Shown here piece after piece: positions 8,728-17,513 of a stretch of 64,000 bases of DNA (within the stretch, counting starts at the first letter, position 1; each line of letters starts with the position of its first letter). Under the pieces are notes generated by a model. The model was not told the origin of the DNA and made no database searches. It saw only the letters and a program-made list of their open reading frames with translations. The position numbers and the translations under genes were made by a program. This DNA comes from Paraflavitalea sp. CAU 1676 (GTDB lineage: Bacteria; Bacteroidota; Bacteroidia; Chitinophagales; Chitinophagaceae), in the NCBI RefSeq assembly GCF_029223285.1, contig NZ_JARHUJ010000008.1, forward strand, positions 124,001-188,000. Reading direction: 5' to 3'.

Positions 8728-9228
8728 TTATTTGGCATTCACCTTCTCGATCATCTTCTCCACCAGTTTGTAAGTGGCGGGACAGTATTCCACGTTTTGT
8801 TTGAATACGTGCATATAATCGACCATGCGGCGTTTGGTGTGGTGCGGAAAGCCACTGCAATCTTTGGGACGCACTTCGTAGATGGAGCATTTATTGTCCT
8901 CCAGGTTGAGAAACTGGCAGGGCTGTGATTTGTTGATCCAGTCGCCATTGCGGTCCTTGTACAGCCATTTTTTCTTGAATTCTTCGGCGCCCATGTTGAG
9001 GTGCGTAGCGATCCGCTTGATGTCGACCTGGGTAAAGGTGGGGCTCATGGTCTTGCAGCAATTCGCGCAGGCCAGGCAATCCATTTCCTTCCAAACTTCC
9101 ACATCAGTTTCTACGGCCATTTGATCGAGCTTCCTGGGGGGATTCTTTTCCAGTTTGGTAAGGAATCGCCTGAAGGCAGAGCGATTGAGCAACATGGTCT
9201 TTTTATATGTCCGAAGATTGAATGGCAT
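8728..9228 (-). CDS. YkgJ-family cysteine-cluster protein
   Basis: 166 aa. The cysteine pattern LACANCCKT, then QPCQF, NKCSIY, RPKDCSGFP and EYCPAT is that of the YkgJ/UPF0153 family, thought to bind a metal or Fe-S cluster; no reaction is established. It is cytoplasmic with no membrane segment. An internal ATG at 9195 would remove 11 residues and is an alternative start. The end is 3 bases before xerD, so the two are probably co-transcribed. Confidence 0.85.
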   Translation of the reverse strand: MPFNLRTYKKTMLLNRSAFRRFLTKLEKNPPRKLDQMAVETDVEVWKEMDCLACANCCKTMSPTFTQVDIKRIATHLNMGAEEFKKKWLYKDRNGDWINKSQPCQFLNLEDNKCSIYEVRPKDCSGFPHHTKRRMVDYMHVFKQNVEYCPATYKLVEKMIEKVNAK

Positions 9229-9365
9229 CTGTTGTGTACTGGGTTAGATGTATAAATTAATGCAATATTATCCAATTCTCCACAAAAATGGCGCTGAAAG
9301 CCCATTCTGGCGGGGTGGTTTTTAAACATAGTTTCCACGGGGATGATGAATAGGCTTTCAACGGC

Positions 9366-9722
9366 TCATAAATATACGTCCTCTATGAAGTAATAAGCGG
9401 GTGGCTGGGGAGGGTTGAGGACTATAGACAGTACATTGTATTGCACTCTTTTCCAACCTGGATGTTCAAATTGAAAGGCAACGCCGGCCTTTACGATGTT
9501 GCGGATCTTTTTGCGTGTAACGCCTTCTTCGGGCAGGCCAAAATCGAGGGATATCCTTGTTTTAACTTCAATAAAATGGAGCACCGCATCGCGGGTGGCA
9601 ATGAGGTCTATTTCATAGTGCCGGTGCCGCCAGTTGCTATGCAGGATCGTATAGCCCTGTTGTTGCAGGTAATCGGCTGCCAGTGCTTCACCTTTTTTGC
9701 CGGTTTCTATGTGTTGGGCCAT
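9366..9722 (-). CDS. YraN/UPF0102 family endonuclease-like protein
   Basis: 118 aa, the typical length. It has the restriction-endonuclease-like fold motif of the family: E12 in GKKGE, E37 and D39 in YEIDL, and E52-x-K54 in FIEVKT. The biological role is not settled; a role in DNA processing or repair has been proposed. It is divergent from manA, with the start codons 39 bases apart. The 137 bases on its far side up to 9228 hold no gene. Confidence 0.88.
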   Translation of the reverse strand: MAQHIETGKKGEALAADYLQQQGYTILHSNWRHRHYEIDLIATRDAVLHFIEVKTRISLDFGLPEEGVTRKKIRNIVKAGVAFQFEHPGWKRVQYNVLSIVLNPPQPPAYYFIEDVYL

Positions 9723-9760
9723 GACAAGCTTTTTGTATTATTGTGCCCTCAAACAGGAAT

Positions 9761-10978
9761 ATGAGCAATAGTACGAATATAAGTAAGCTTCAGGGAAAGG
9801 TTCAACCCTATGCATGGGGTGGATCGCAATTTATTCCCGCATTATTACAACAATCGAATCCCGACAACAAACCTTTCGCAGAATACTGGATGGGTGGCCA
9901 CGATAATGCTCCTTCTACTGTTATAGGCGCTGATGGTCAATCGCAGGCACTGAATGCCCTGGTAGCCGCCAATCCGGCCATCCTGGGCAAAAAAGTGCAG
10001 GATGAGTTTGGCCGCCTGCCTTACCTGTTCAAGGTACTCGATGTAAAAGACATGTTGTCTATCCAGGTGCATCCTGAGAAGAAAGCAGCCGTAGCCGCTT
10101 TTGCCGAAGAGAACAAGCAAGGGGTGGCGTTAAATGCGCCCAACAGGAATTATAAGGACGATAACCACAAGCCCGAGCTCATGTATGCCCTGAGCGATTT
10201 CTGGCTGCTGCATGGCTTCAAACCGGCCGACAAGCTGAAACAGGTTTTGCAGGCTACGCCCGAATTACAATTCCTGCTCCCAATCTTTGGCAACGGCGAC
10301 TATGCTTCGCTGTATAAAGCCGTGATGGAAATGGATCAGCAAACCGTGAACAATCACCTGCAACCGCTGCTCGACCGCATACTGCCCTTGTATGAAAAGG
10401 GTACTTTGAAAAAAGTGCAGGAAGATTTCTGGGCAGCCCGTGCTTTCAATACCTTCTGCGAACCCGGTCGTATCGACCGCGGTATCTTCTCGATCTATCT
10501 CTTCAACGTGGTAAACCTGCATCCCGGCGAAGCCATCTTCCAGGATGCCGGCATTTTGCATGCGTACCTTGAAGGGCAGAATATGGAGATCATGGCCAAC
10601 TCAGACAACGTACTGCGGGGTGGCCTCACCAATAAGCATATCGACGTACAGGAGCTGATGAAGCATGTTCGTTTTGAACCGATCGTACCGCAGGTGATCA
10701 CCGGCCAACCGGGCACTGCGGTAAACGAAGAGATCTTCCCTACTCCTGTGAACGATTTCGAACTGCACCGTATATCCTTGAAGGCGGGAGGCGCTACCAC
10801 GGTAACGGCTACCACGGCCGATATCTTCTTTGTATATGAAGGTGCTGCTGAAGCCACTGCGGGAGGCGATAAGGTATCCCTCAACCAGGGAGAAGCCATG
10901 CTGGCCACTGCGGGCACCGCTGTGCAAATTTCGAGTAGCCAAGGAGCAGTGATCTTCACGGCAACAGTACCTGCCTAA
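9761..10978 (+). CDS. manA: Mannose-6-phosphate isomerase, class I
   Basis: 405 aa from ATG 9761, chosen because YAWGGSQFIPALL then sits near the N-terminus as in the family; a GTG at 9743 is less likely. It interconverts fructose-6-P and mannose-6-P, feeding GDP-mannose synthesis or mannose catabolism. The zinc-binding cupin motif SIQVHPEK and the later DDNHKPELMYAL segment are present, as is the class I signature region HPGEAIFQDAGILHAYL. It is cytoplasmic and stands alone. Confidence 0.92.
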   Translation: MSNSTNISKLQGKVQPYAWGGSQFIPALLQQSNPDNKPFAEYWMGGHDNAPSTVIGADGQSQALNALVAANPAILGKKVQDEFGRLPYLFKVLDVKDMLSIQVHPEKKAAVAAFAEENKQGVALNAPNRNYKDDNHKPELMYALSDFWLLHGFKPADKLKQVLQATPELQFLLPIFGNGDYASLYKAVMEMDQQTVNNHLQPLLDRILPLYEKGTLKKVQEDFWAARAFNTFCEPGRIDRGIFSIYLFNVVNLHPGEAIFQDAGILHAYLEGQNMEIMANSDNVLRGGLTNKHIDVQELMKHVRFEPIVPQVITGQPGTAVNEEIFPTPVNDFELHRISLKAGGATTVTATTADIFFVYEGAAEATAGGDKVSLNQGEAMLATAGTAVQISSSQGAVIFTATVPA

Positions 10979-11225
10979 ATCAGGACGGACCCATTGTATG
11001 GCGCAAATGCACTCCAGCCGCCTTCAATCGCGCCGGTAGGGGAAGCAGGATAGGGCCAGTAGGGAGCAGGCAGGTGAAGGCGAACGCAGGCGTGCGAAAG
11101 GGGGAGCCATATGATTGGCTGAAGTGGTTGGCAGGTGCAAGGTAAAACCCTGTAAACCATAGCCATTTTTGCCCGGCGATCCCAATTACTGGAATTAAGC
11201 TATTTTTGCAGCATCAAATTGAACT
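10979..11225. other. Intergenic region before the DUF6580 gene
   Basis: The 247 bases are purine-rich on the + strand. Proteins like the next gene sometimes follow cobalamin riboswitches, so I looked for one; the conserved B12 element is not recognisable on either strand. No convincing ORF or hairpin was seen. Confidence 0.4.
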
Positions 11226-11801
11226 ATGAAACTGAACAGATCAACGATTATTTACCTGGTGGTCATGATTGCGGCAGCTTCGCTGTACCGCGCATTCGAC
11301 AACCGCATGTGGGGTTTTGCGCCCCAGATCGCGATGGCACTCTTTGGTGGTATGGCCATCCGTAATAACAAGGCCCTGGCCTTTGGAGTACCGTTGTTTT
11401 CCCTCTTTATCTCTGATGTATTGTATGAGGTGCTTTATACCAAAGGACTCACCAGCATCCGTGGTTTCTACGACGGACAGATCGTCAACTACCTGGTGAT
11501 GGCTTCTGTAGTGTTGGTTGGTTTTATCTTCAATAAGGTAAATATCAGGAACGTGTTTATGGGCTCGGTAATCGCTCCTGTTTATTTTTTCCTGGTCTCC
11601 AATTTCATGGTATGGCTGGGCGTAGGCGTGGTGCTGTATCCGAAAACATGGGCTGGCCTGGTGCAGTGTTATGAGCAGGCGCTTCCGTTCTTTAAAGGAT
11701 CGCTGTATGCTACGCTGTTCTTCAGTGCTATCTTCTTTGGTGTTTATTATTTCGTCAACAAGGCATCGAAGCGTCCTGCGCAAATGCCTGTAGCAGCATA
11801 A
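11226..11801 (+). CDS. DUF6580-type integral membrane protein
   Basis: 191 aa with about five hydrophobic helices (residues 7-25, 37-60, 85-105, 115-135, 155-178) and a conserved start of the form YRAFDNRMWGFAPQIAMALFGG. This matches the Bacteroidetes DUF6580 family, annotated as a putative transport protein; the substrate is unknown. It sits in the inner membrane and is a single gene followed by a strong terminator. Confidence 0.75.
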   Translation: MKLNRSTIIYLVVMIAAASLYRAFDNRMWGFAPQIAMALFGGMAIRNNKALAFGVPLFSLFISDVLYEVLYTKGLTSIRGFYDGQIVNYLVMASVVLVGFIFNKVNIRNVFMGSVIAPVYFFLVSNFMVWLGVGVVLYPKTWAGLVQCYEQALPFFKGSLYATLFFSAIFFGVYYFVNKASKRPAQMPVAA

Positions 11802-11825
11802 CTGGTATTGCATCAACATATCGGA

Positions 11826-11855
11826 CCCGGCCAGCGCTTAGCGGCCGGGTTTTTT
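11826..11855 (+). terminator. Rho-independent terminator after the DUF6580 gene
   Basis: CCCGGCC (11826-11832) pairs with GGCCGGG (11843-11849) and is followed by six T. Confidence 0.85.
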
Positions 11856-11950
11856 GTTGGCGGCCGGGCAGGTGAGCTCTGTTGTTAGGAGATCATCGTA
11901 AGGATGTAAGAAAATGCTTGCCGCTTGAGAGGCAGGCCGGCCATCCCGAT

Positions 11951-12424
11951 TTATCCCTCACTTGACTCGTAGCCCTGATCCACCTGAAGGTTTTTGCCAT
12001 CGGCCGCGGAGGTGGCCAATTCATCGCAGCGGTTATTGTAAGGGTTATCGGCGTGGCCCTTTACCCAAACAAATTTGATATTGTGCTTCTGGGAAAGCTG
12101 ATGATAACGCTTCCAGAGATCGGGGTTCTTTTTGCCGCCGGCAAAATTGGTGGCCATCCATTTCTTCAACCAACCTTCTTTTACTGCTTTTACCACATAC
12201 TGACTGTCGCTGTACACTGTGATGGAAAGCCCTTCACGGTTCAAGGCCTCGAGTGCGGCAATCACTGCCAGCAGTTCCATGCGGTTATTGGTGGTGCGGC
12301 GAAATCCGCCCGACAGTTCTTTGGTTTTTCCTCCATACATCAGGATGGCGCCATACCCCCCGGGGCCGGGATTGCCGCGGGATGAGCCATCTGTATAAAC
12401 CACCAATTCTTTGTTACTTGTCAA
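11951..12424 (-). CDS. rnhA: Ribonuclease HI
   Basis: 157 aa. It degrades the RNA strand of RNA:DNA hybrids. The acidic active site is complete: D12 (YTDGS), E50 (NRMEL), D73 (YSDSQ) and D134 (NRCDELA), with H124 in the flexible loop (KGHADN). The length is close to that of the bacterial enzyme, and the basic handle region (GWLKKW) is present. It is a single gene on the minus strand; the sequence up to the carboxylase gene carries only that gene's terminator. Confidence 0.95.
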   Translation of the reverse strand: MTSNKELVVYTDGSSRGNPGPGGYGAILMYGGKTKELSGGFRRTTNNRMELLAVIAALEALNREGLSITVYSDSQYVVKAVKEGWLKKWMATNFAGGKKNPDLWKRYHQLSQKHNIKFVWVKGHADNPYNNRCDELATSAADGKNLQVDQGYESSEG

Positions 12425-12540
12425 AACGGTAATGGATTAATTCTTTGAATGGGCGCCCGCTCCGTAATATTCACTTGAAATCAGCTGCTGATGGGCGCCT
12501 GTATTACATGGCGGCAATGATCGGCAAAAATGAACAATAA

Positions 12541-12575
12541 AAAAAATCGTTCCGGTCTTGCGTTCCGGAACGATT
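12541..12575 (-). terminator. Rho-independent terminator of the acyl-CoA carboxylase gene (minus strand)
   Basis: AATCGTTCCGG and its complement CCGGAACGATT (12565-12575) form an 11-bp stem. The plus strand has an A-run just to the left, which gives a U-tract in the minus-strand transcript. Confidence 0.8.
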
Positions 12576-12647
12576 GTATCAATGAGGCGGTATAACTTCG
12601 GATGCCTTGCTGAATGATGTTCACTGCAGTCCGCCTATGTGTTCAAC

Positions 12648-14279
12648 TTAAACCTGTATCACGCCCGGGTTGAAGGGCGCCATGTAGGGTTGATTGTTGG
12701 CTGCTGTCAACCCTTCGGAGATCACCTTTCTCGTTTGCAGGGGATCGATAATACCGTCTACCCACAACCGGGCAGCCGCATAATAGGGGCTGGTTTGCAG
12801 ATCGTACCGGCCTTTTATTTCCTGCAGCAATTGCTGTTCATCTTCGGGTGATACGGTTTTGCCTTTTGCCTTCATGCCTGCCACTTGAATCTGCAGCAGG
12901 GTTTTGGCTGCCTGTTCGCCGCCCATCACGGCAATGCGGGCGCCGGGCCAGGCGTAAATAAAGCGGGGATCGTAGGCTTTGCCGCACATGGCATAATTGC
13001 CGGCGCCATAAGAGTTGCCTATTACGATGGTGATCTTGGGTACTACCGAGTTGGCTACGGCATTGACCAGTTTGGCCCCATCCTTAATGATACCGGCCTG
13101 TTCGCTGCGTGATCCTACCATAAAACCGGTTACATCCTGCAGGAATACCAGCGGTATCTTTTTCTGGTTGCAGTTCATGATGAAGCGGGCCGCTTTGTCG
13201 GCGCTGTCGTTGTAAATAACGCCGCCCATTTGCATCTCGCCTTTCTTACTCTTCACCATTTTACGTTGGTTGGCGACAATGCCCACAGCCCAGCCATCGA
13301 TGCGGGCATATCCGCATAGGATGGTTTTGCCATACTCCTGTTTAAACTGATCGAACTCCGAATTGTCGACCAGTCTTTCGATGATATCGAGCATATCGTA
13401 TGCCTTGGTAGGGTCAGACGGCAGGATGCCATAGATCTCGGCAGCTGCTTTCTTAGGCTCAGCTGGTTGAGCACGATCGAACCCGGCTACCTGCCGGTTG
13501 CCGCCGAGGCGGGATACGATCCTTTTCACCTGGTCGAGGCATTCCTGTTCGGTGGCGAACTTATAATCTGCAATGCCGCTGATGGCATTGTGTGTTTCGG
13601 CGCCACCGAGCGTTTCGCTGTCGACATCTTCACCAATGGCTGCTTTTACGAGGTAGGGGCCGGCAAGAAAGATAGAGCCATTGCCTTCCACCATCAGGGT
13701 TTCATCGCTCATGATGGGCAGGTAGGCGCCACCCGCTACGCAGGAGCCCATCACGGCCGCAATTTGGGTGATGCCCATGGCGCTCATGCGCGCATTGTTG
13801 CGGAAGATGCGGCCGAAATGTTCCTTATCCGGAAATATCTCGTCCTGCATGGGCAGGAACACGCCGGCACTGTCTACGAGGTAGATGACGGGCAAATGAT
13901 TTTCCATGGCAATCTCCTGCATGCGCAGGTTCTTCTTGCCCGTTATAGGAAACCAGGCGCCGGCTTTCACGGTTTGGTCATTGGCAACGATCATACATTG
14001 CTTGCCGCTTACGTAGCCGATGCCGGCTACCGTACCGCCCGATGGGCAGCCACCCTGCTCGGCATACATTTCCCAGCCGGCGAGGGCGCCGATCTCAGTA
14101 AAAGCAGTGTGTTCATCACAGAGATAGTCGATCCGTTCACGGGCAGTCAGTTTGTTCTTTTCCCGTTGCTTTTCGACGGCTTTTTTACCGCCACCCATGG
14201 ATACCTGCTCCAGCCGTTGTCGCAGCTGGCTCAGGGATAATTTCATGGCATCTTCGTTCTTGTTAAATTCCAGGTTCAT
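12648..14279 (-). CDS. Acyl-CoA carboxylase beta subunit, methylcrotonyl-CoA carboxylase type
   Basis: 543 aa carboxyltransferase subunit with the crotonase-like N- and C-terminal halves. The segment FLPMQDEIFPDKEHFGRIF, followed by MGSCVAGGAYLP, matches beta subunits of methylcrotonyl-CoA carboxylase more than propionyl-CoA carboxylase, whose equivalent is of the type SGGARIQEG. It would transfer carboxyl from biotin to a branched acyl-CoA in leucine breakdown. No biotin-carrying alpha subunit lies next to it, so its partner must be elsewhere. The start at 14279 adds a short N-terminal arm; M12 is an alternative. Confidence 0.85.
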   Translation of the reverse strand: MNLEFNKNEDAMKLSLSQLRQRLEQVSMGGGKKAVEKQREKNKLTARERIDYLCDEHTAFTEIGALAGWEMYAEQGGCPSGGTVAGIGYVSGKQCMIVANDQTVKAGAWFPITGKKNLRMQEIAMENHLPVIYLVDSAGVFLPMQDEIFPDKEHFGRIFRNNARMSAMGITQIAAVMGSCVAGGAYLPIMSDETLMVEGNGSIFLAGPYLVKAAIGEDVDSETLGGAETHNAISGIADYKFATEQECLDQVKRIVSRLGGNRQVAGFDRAQPAEPKKAAAEIYGILPSDPTKAYDMLDIIERLVDNSEFDQFKQEYGKTILCGYARIDGWAVGIVANQRKMVKSKKGEMQMGGVIYNDSADKAARFIMNCNQKKIPLVFLQDVTGFMVGSRSEQAGIIKDGAKLVNAVANSVVPKITIVIGNSYGAGNYAMCGKAYDPRFIYAWPGARIAVMGGEQAAKTLLQIQVAGMKAKGKTVSPEDEQQLLQEIKGRYDLQTSPYYAAARLWVDGIIDPLQTRKVISEGLTAANNQPYMAPFNPGVIQV

Positions 14280-14472
14280 GTTACAAGCGTTTTTGTTTTA
14301 CAGGGCAGGGGAGCAGTTGGTACACTGAGCGCCAAGCGGGCGCTTCCTGGCCAGTATAGTATTGCAAAATAACACATTCACGGTAACCGGCTAAGCGGTT
14401 CCCGCCCGTTCTTACCAAAGCTTAACGACCTTGCTGCAGGCGGCGAGGAAGATTTTCCTATTTTTAGAGGGT

Positions 14473-15552
14473 ATGTGGCAAAAAAACAAGACCCTGGTAT
14501 TGCTCCTGAGCGCGGCTATCCTATTGAAGGTATTCTCTCTTTTTCCCGAAGCGGTAGACCGGTATTATGCGCATGGATTGTATCCGTTTATGGCAGGTGC
14601 GCAGCGTATACTATTGGGGTGGATACCCTTTAGCATCGGCGACCTGCTGTATGGCGGGGCGATCGTTTTCCTGCTTTACAAGTTGGTTCAGCTGGTGCGG
14701 CGGTTGTATCGCCGGCAGGCCAACCGGCAATACTGGCTCAGCGGGGGCAGGCTGGCCCTCGCGATCATTTTGTGGATCTATGTTTCCTTCAACTTGTTTT
14801 GGGGACTTAATTATAACCGGCCCGGCATTGCGGCCGACCTTGGTCTCAAAGCCGATAAATACACGAAGGAAGACCTGTTGGCCGTGATGCATGCGATCGT
14901 AGGCCGGTTGCATGATCTCGATTCTACCGGTCGTATTCATCGTGCTGCACTGCACCGGAAGCGGGTATTGTTTGGTACAGCGGTGGATGCCTATGATAGT
15001 GTGACGTTGCATCATGCTGCCATCGGCTATCGGTTCCGGTCGGTAAAGCCCTCGCTGTACAGCTACCTGGGCAATTACCTGGGCTATACAGGCTATTACA
15101 ACCCCTTTACTGGCGAGGCGCAGGTGAATACGACGGTGCCTGTGTTTGTGCAGCCGTTTACGACCTGCCACGAAATAGGCCATCAGTTGGGCTATGCCAA
15201 GGAGAGTGAAGCTAATTTTGCGGGCTACCTGGCGGCCAAAACATCACCGGAGGCGTCTTTCCGGTATTCCGTGTACCTCGACCTGTATTCTTATTCCTGG
15301 TATTACCTGTACCGGCAGGATTCGGTGCTGGCCAGGCAGCTTTCGAAGACATTGCCGCCGGGCGCCAAAAAGGATTATGCCGAACTGAAGGAGTTTTTAC
15401 TGAAGCACCGCAATCCGGTGGAAGCGGTGATCGATAAGTTGTATGGGCAGTACCTGAAGGCCAATCAACAGCCTTCAGGCAAATTGAGTTATAATGAGGT
15501 GATCGCGTGGTTGATCGCTTACTACAAGCAGTATGGGAAGGAAGCTATTTAG
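14473..15552 (+). CDS. DUF3810 membrane-anchored metalloprotease-like protein
   Basis: 359 aa from ATG 14473; a TTG at 14431 would add 14 residues, and the T-rich segment before 14473 looks more like promoter than coding. Three hydrophobic helices lie in the first 110 residues. The C-terminal part has a gluzincin-like zinc site HEIGH (H233, E234, H237) followed by a KESEANFAGYL helix that can supply the third ligand. This is the Bacteroidetes DUF3810 family; peptidase activity is predicted from the motif, not shown. Its TAG stop overlaps the TAA stop of the convergent dcd gene. Confidence 0.85.
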   Translation: MWQKNKTLVLLLSAAILLKVFSLFPEAVDRYYAHGLYPFMAGAQRILLGWIPFSIGDLLYGGAIVFLLYKLVQLVRRLYRRQANRQYWLSGGRLALAIILWIYVSFNLFWGLNYNRPGIAADLGLKADKYTKEDLLAVMHAIVGRLHDLDSTGRIHRAALHRKRVLFGTAVDAYDSVTLHHAAIGYRFRSVKPSLYSYLGNYLGYTGYYNPFTGEAQVNTTVPVFVQPFTTCHEIGHQLGYAKESEANFAGYLAAKTSPEASFRYSVYLDLYSYSWYYLYRQDSVLARQLSKTLPPGAKKDYAELKEFLLKHRNPVEAVIDKLYGQYLKANQQPSGKLSYNEVIAWLIAYYKQYGKEAI

Positions 15553-16085
15553 AACTTATTCTTCCACATCATGCTTTCCACGGGCCGGTTGGGCTGGCCG
15601 CTGTATTTCGCATTTAGTTTCTGGTTGTATTTTACTTCGATCTCGCCTTCTACCGGGAAATAGATCAGCTGTCCCACAGGCATGCCTGCATATACTTTTA
15701 CCGGCTGTTTAACCGATATTTCGAGGGTCCAGTTACCGCAGAAGCCCACATCGCCTTTACCGGCTGTTGCGTGGATATCGATACCCAGGCGACCTGTGGA
15801 GGATTTACCTTCCAGGAAAGGCACATGAGCGTGGGTTTCAGTGTATTCCATCGTTACGCCCAGGTAAAAAACGTGTGGGTATAACACGAATCCTTCTTCG
15901 GGGATCTCGAACGATTCGATGGTATTGTGTTTTTTGGCATCGAGGATATGCTCCCGGTAGGTAGCCAGCACTTTTCCCAGATGTACGTCGTATGAATTAC
16001 TGCCAAGGCATTCTCGCTGGTAAGGCTCGATCTTGATGGTTCCTTTCTCTATTTCTTCCAATATGCGCTTGTCCGACAGGATCAT
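15549..16085 (-). CDS. dcd: dCTP deaminase
   Basis: 178 aa. It deaminates dCTP to dUTP for thymidylate synthesis. The family core is clear: GSNSYDVHLGK near the N-terminus, the active-site segment LEGKSSTGRLGIDIHATAG, and the C-terminal QPNRPVES. It is cytoplasmic. It converges on the DUF3810 gene, with the two stop codons sharing bases 15550-15551, and is divergent from the phosphopantetheinyl transferase (69 bases between starts). Confidence 0.93.
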   Translation of the reverse strand: MILSDKRILEEIEKGTIKIEPYQRECLGSNSYDVHLGKVLATYREHILDAKKHNTIESFEIPEEGFVLYPHVFYLGVTMEYTETHAHVPFLEGKSSTGRLGIDIHATAGKGDVGFCGNWTLEISVKQPVKVYAGMPVGQLIYFPVEGEIEVKYNQKLNAKYSGQPNRPVESMMWKNKF

Positions 16086-16154
16086 GTGGTATGCTTATTT
16101 TATATTTGAGGCGAAATTAGCTCAGGGAACGAAAGTAATTGCTAAAATTATACA

Positions 16155-16799
16155 GTGGCGCTCTTTTATCAACATAATATCAACGAGCATACCAGGCTAG
16201 GTATCTGGCGTATTGAGGAAACCGAGTCTTTTTTCCTCGAAAAAGTTCCTCTTAAAAAGGATGTTTCGCACCCTTATAAGCGTCTGCAGCACCTGGCGGG
16301 GCGGTACCTGTTGCCCACCCTGTACAAGGACTTCCCCCTCGAGGAGATCCTGGTGGCCGATACCCGCAAACCTTTCCTGGAAAATGAGCAATACCATTTT
16401 TCCATTTCCCATTGCGGCAATTTTGCAGCGGCTATCGTGAGCGATCGTTACCGGGTAGGGGTGGATATCGAATTTGTGACGCCCCGGCTACGCCGGATCG
16501 CGGAAAAATTCCTTCATCCCGAAGAGGCCCTTTTCCTGAAAGATTGGGAAGCTCTTTCCCATATTCACCTGGAGCTGACAACACTTTTATGGAGTGCGAA
16601 GGAAGCCATTTACAAATGGCATGGTGAAGGCATGATGGACTTCAAGGAGCATATGCGCCTGTCGGGGACTATTGTTTCGGCCGTGAACGATTGGGTAACC
16701 ATGCCGTTCGAGTTCCGTAAAAGAAGCGTTGTGCCGATGACCGTGAAAGGCCGCCTCTTCGATCAATTGGGATTGGCGTGGGTAGTGACGGAGGTGTGA
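16155..16799 (+). CDS. 4'-phosphopantetheinyl transferase (Sfp-like)
   Basis: 214 aa from a GTG start. It moves the phosphopantetheine arm of CoA to a carrier-protein serine. The magnesium and CoA motifs GVDIE (D104, E106) and WSAKEAIYKW (K149, E150) are present, together with the FSISHCGNFAAAIVS segment typical of the superfamily. No synthase genes are near, so it may serve fatty-acid ACP or secondary-metabolite carriers elsewhere. It converges on the SH3-like gene (6 bases between stops). Confidence 0.88.
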   Translation: MALFYQHNINEHTRLGIWRIEETESFFLEKVPLKKDVSHPYKRLQHLAGRYLLPTLYKDFPLEEILVADTRKPFLENEQYHFSISHCGNFAAAIVSDRYRVGVDIEFVTPRLRRIAEKFLHPEEALFLKDWEALSHIHLELTTLLWSAKEAIYKWHGEGMMDFKEHMRLSGTIVSAVNDWVTMPFEFRKRSVVPMTVKGRLFDQLGLAWVVTEV

Positions 16800-16805
16800 T
16801 CTCCT

Positions 16806-17480
16806 CTACTCTCCCGCAATAAAGGCCTTGATCTGCCATTTGCCTTTTTGCTTTTCGAGGAGGAGGCGGTAATCGCAGATATCCCACGTGAGGTCGTTGC
16901 GCACCCAGCCGCTGATCTTACCGTCGAAGGATTGTATGTATACCCAGTTGTCTTCATTGCCACCCTTTGTTTTTGAAGCAGGATCGGTGGCGATCTTCAC
17001 CACATCGTAGCTCAGCTGACCCACCGATGCCGCAGTACGATCGGCTTTTTTGCGCACGTGTACATCTGGACCGATGATCGTTACACAACGGCCGCAACCA
17101 TCGCATACCTTGTTCTTAACGTCTCTAAAAGCTGCATAGGGGTAAATGAACTCCTGGTTGGGCTTGCCAGTAAATACACCACCCAGTGTCATCACTTCCT
17201 GCAGGTTCTTCCACAGCTGCGAGGCGGGAAACTGAGGAGCATAGATCTCTTTAAAGCCCTTAACGCCATTGGCGGCGCCATTAGAAGCTACCTTCACGGC
17301 AGGACTCAGCAGCTTTACCAGGGCGCCGGCATCTTTGCGCGCTACAACGGCCTTGAGCGTATCGGTAAATACGCGGAGGGAGCTATCCTTTTTAACTTCA
17401 TTGCGGGGTGGATTGCGGTAATCCTGTGCAATAGAACATAGAGTATTGAGCAGCAGGGCGAGGGCCAGGGTATATTTCAT
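16806..17480 (-). CDS. Secreted SH3-like domain protein
   Basis: 224 aa with a signal peptide (1-19, ending IAQ). The C-terminal half (about 130-220) looks like a bacterial SH3 domain (GPDVHVRKKAD ... ISGWVRND). It is preceded by a conserved segment with a CDGCGRC cysteine cluster that could form disulfides or bind metal. Probably periplasmic or on the cell surface, with a wall- or protein-binding role; the exact function is unknown. It shares the strand of the DUF2130 gene, 33 bases downstream of it. Confidence 0.75.
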   Translation of the reverse strand: MKYTLALALLLNTLCSIAQDYRNPPRNEVKKDSSLRVFTDTLKAVVARKDAGALVKLLSPAVKVASNGAANGVKGFKEIYAPQFPASQLWKNLQEVMTLGGVFTGKPNQEFIYPYAAFRDVKNKVCDGCGRCVTIIGPDVHVRKKADRTAASVGQLSYDVVKIATDPASKTKGGNEDNWVYIQSFDGKISGWVRNDLTWDICDYRLLLEKQKGKWQIKAFIAGE

Positions 17481-17513
17481 ATCAGTATCCTTAAAACGGC
17501 GGCAATTTTACAG

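Noticed and set aside
10979-11225. Possible cobalamin riboswitch before the DUF6580 gene
   Set aside because: The conserved B12-box and core pairings could not be found on either strand.
13467-14240. 257-aa + strand ORF
   Set aside because: It is antisense to the acyl-CoA carboxylase gene, whose frame has all family motifs.
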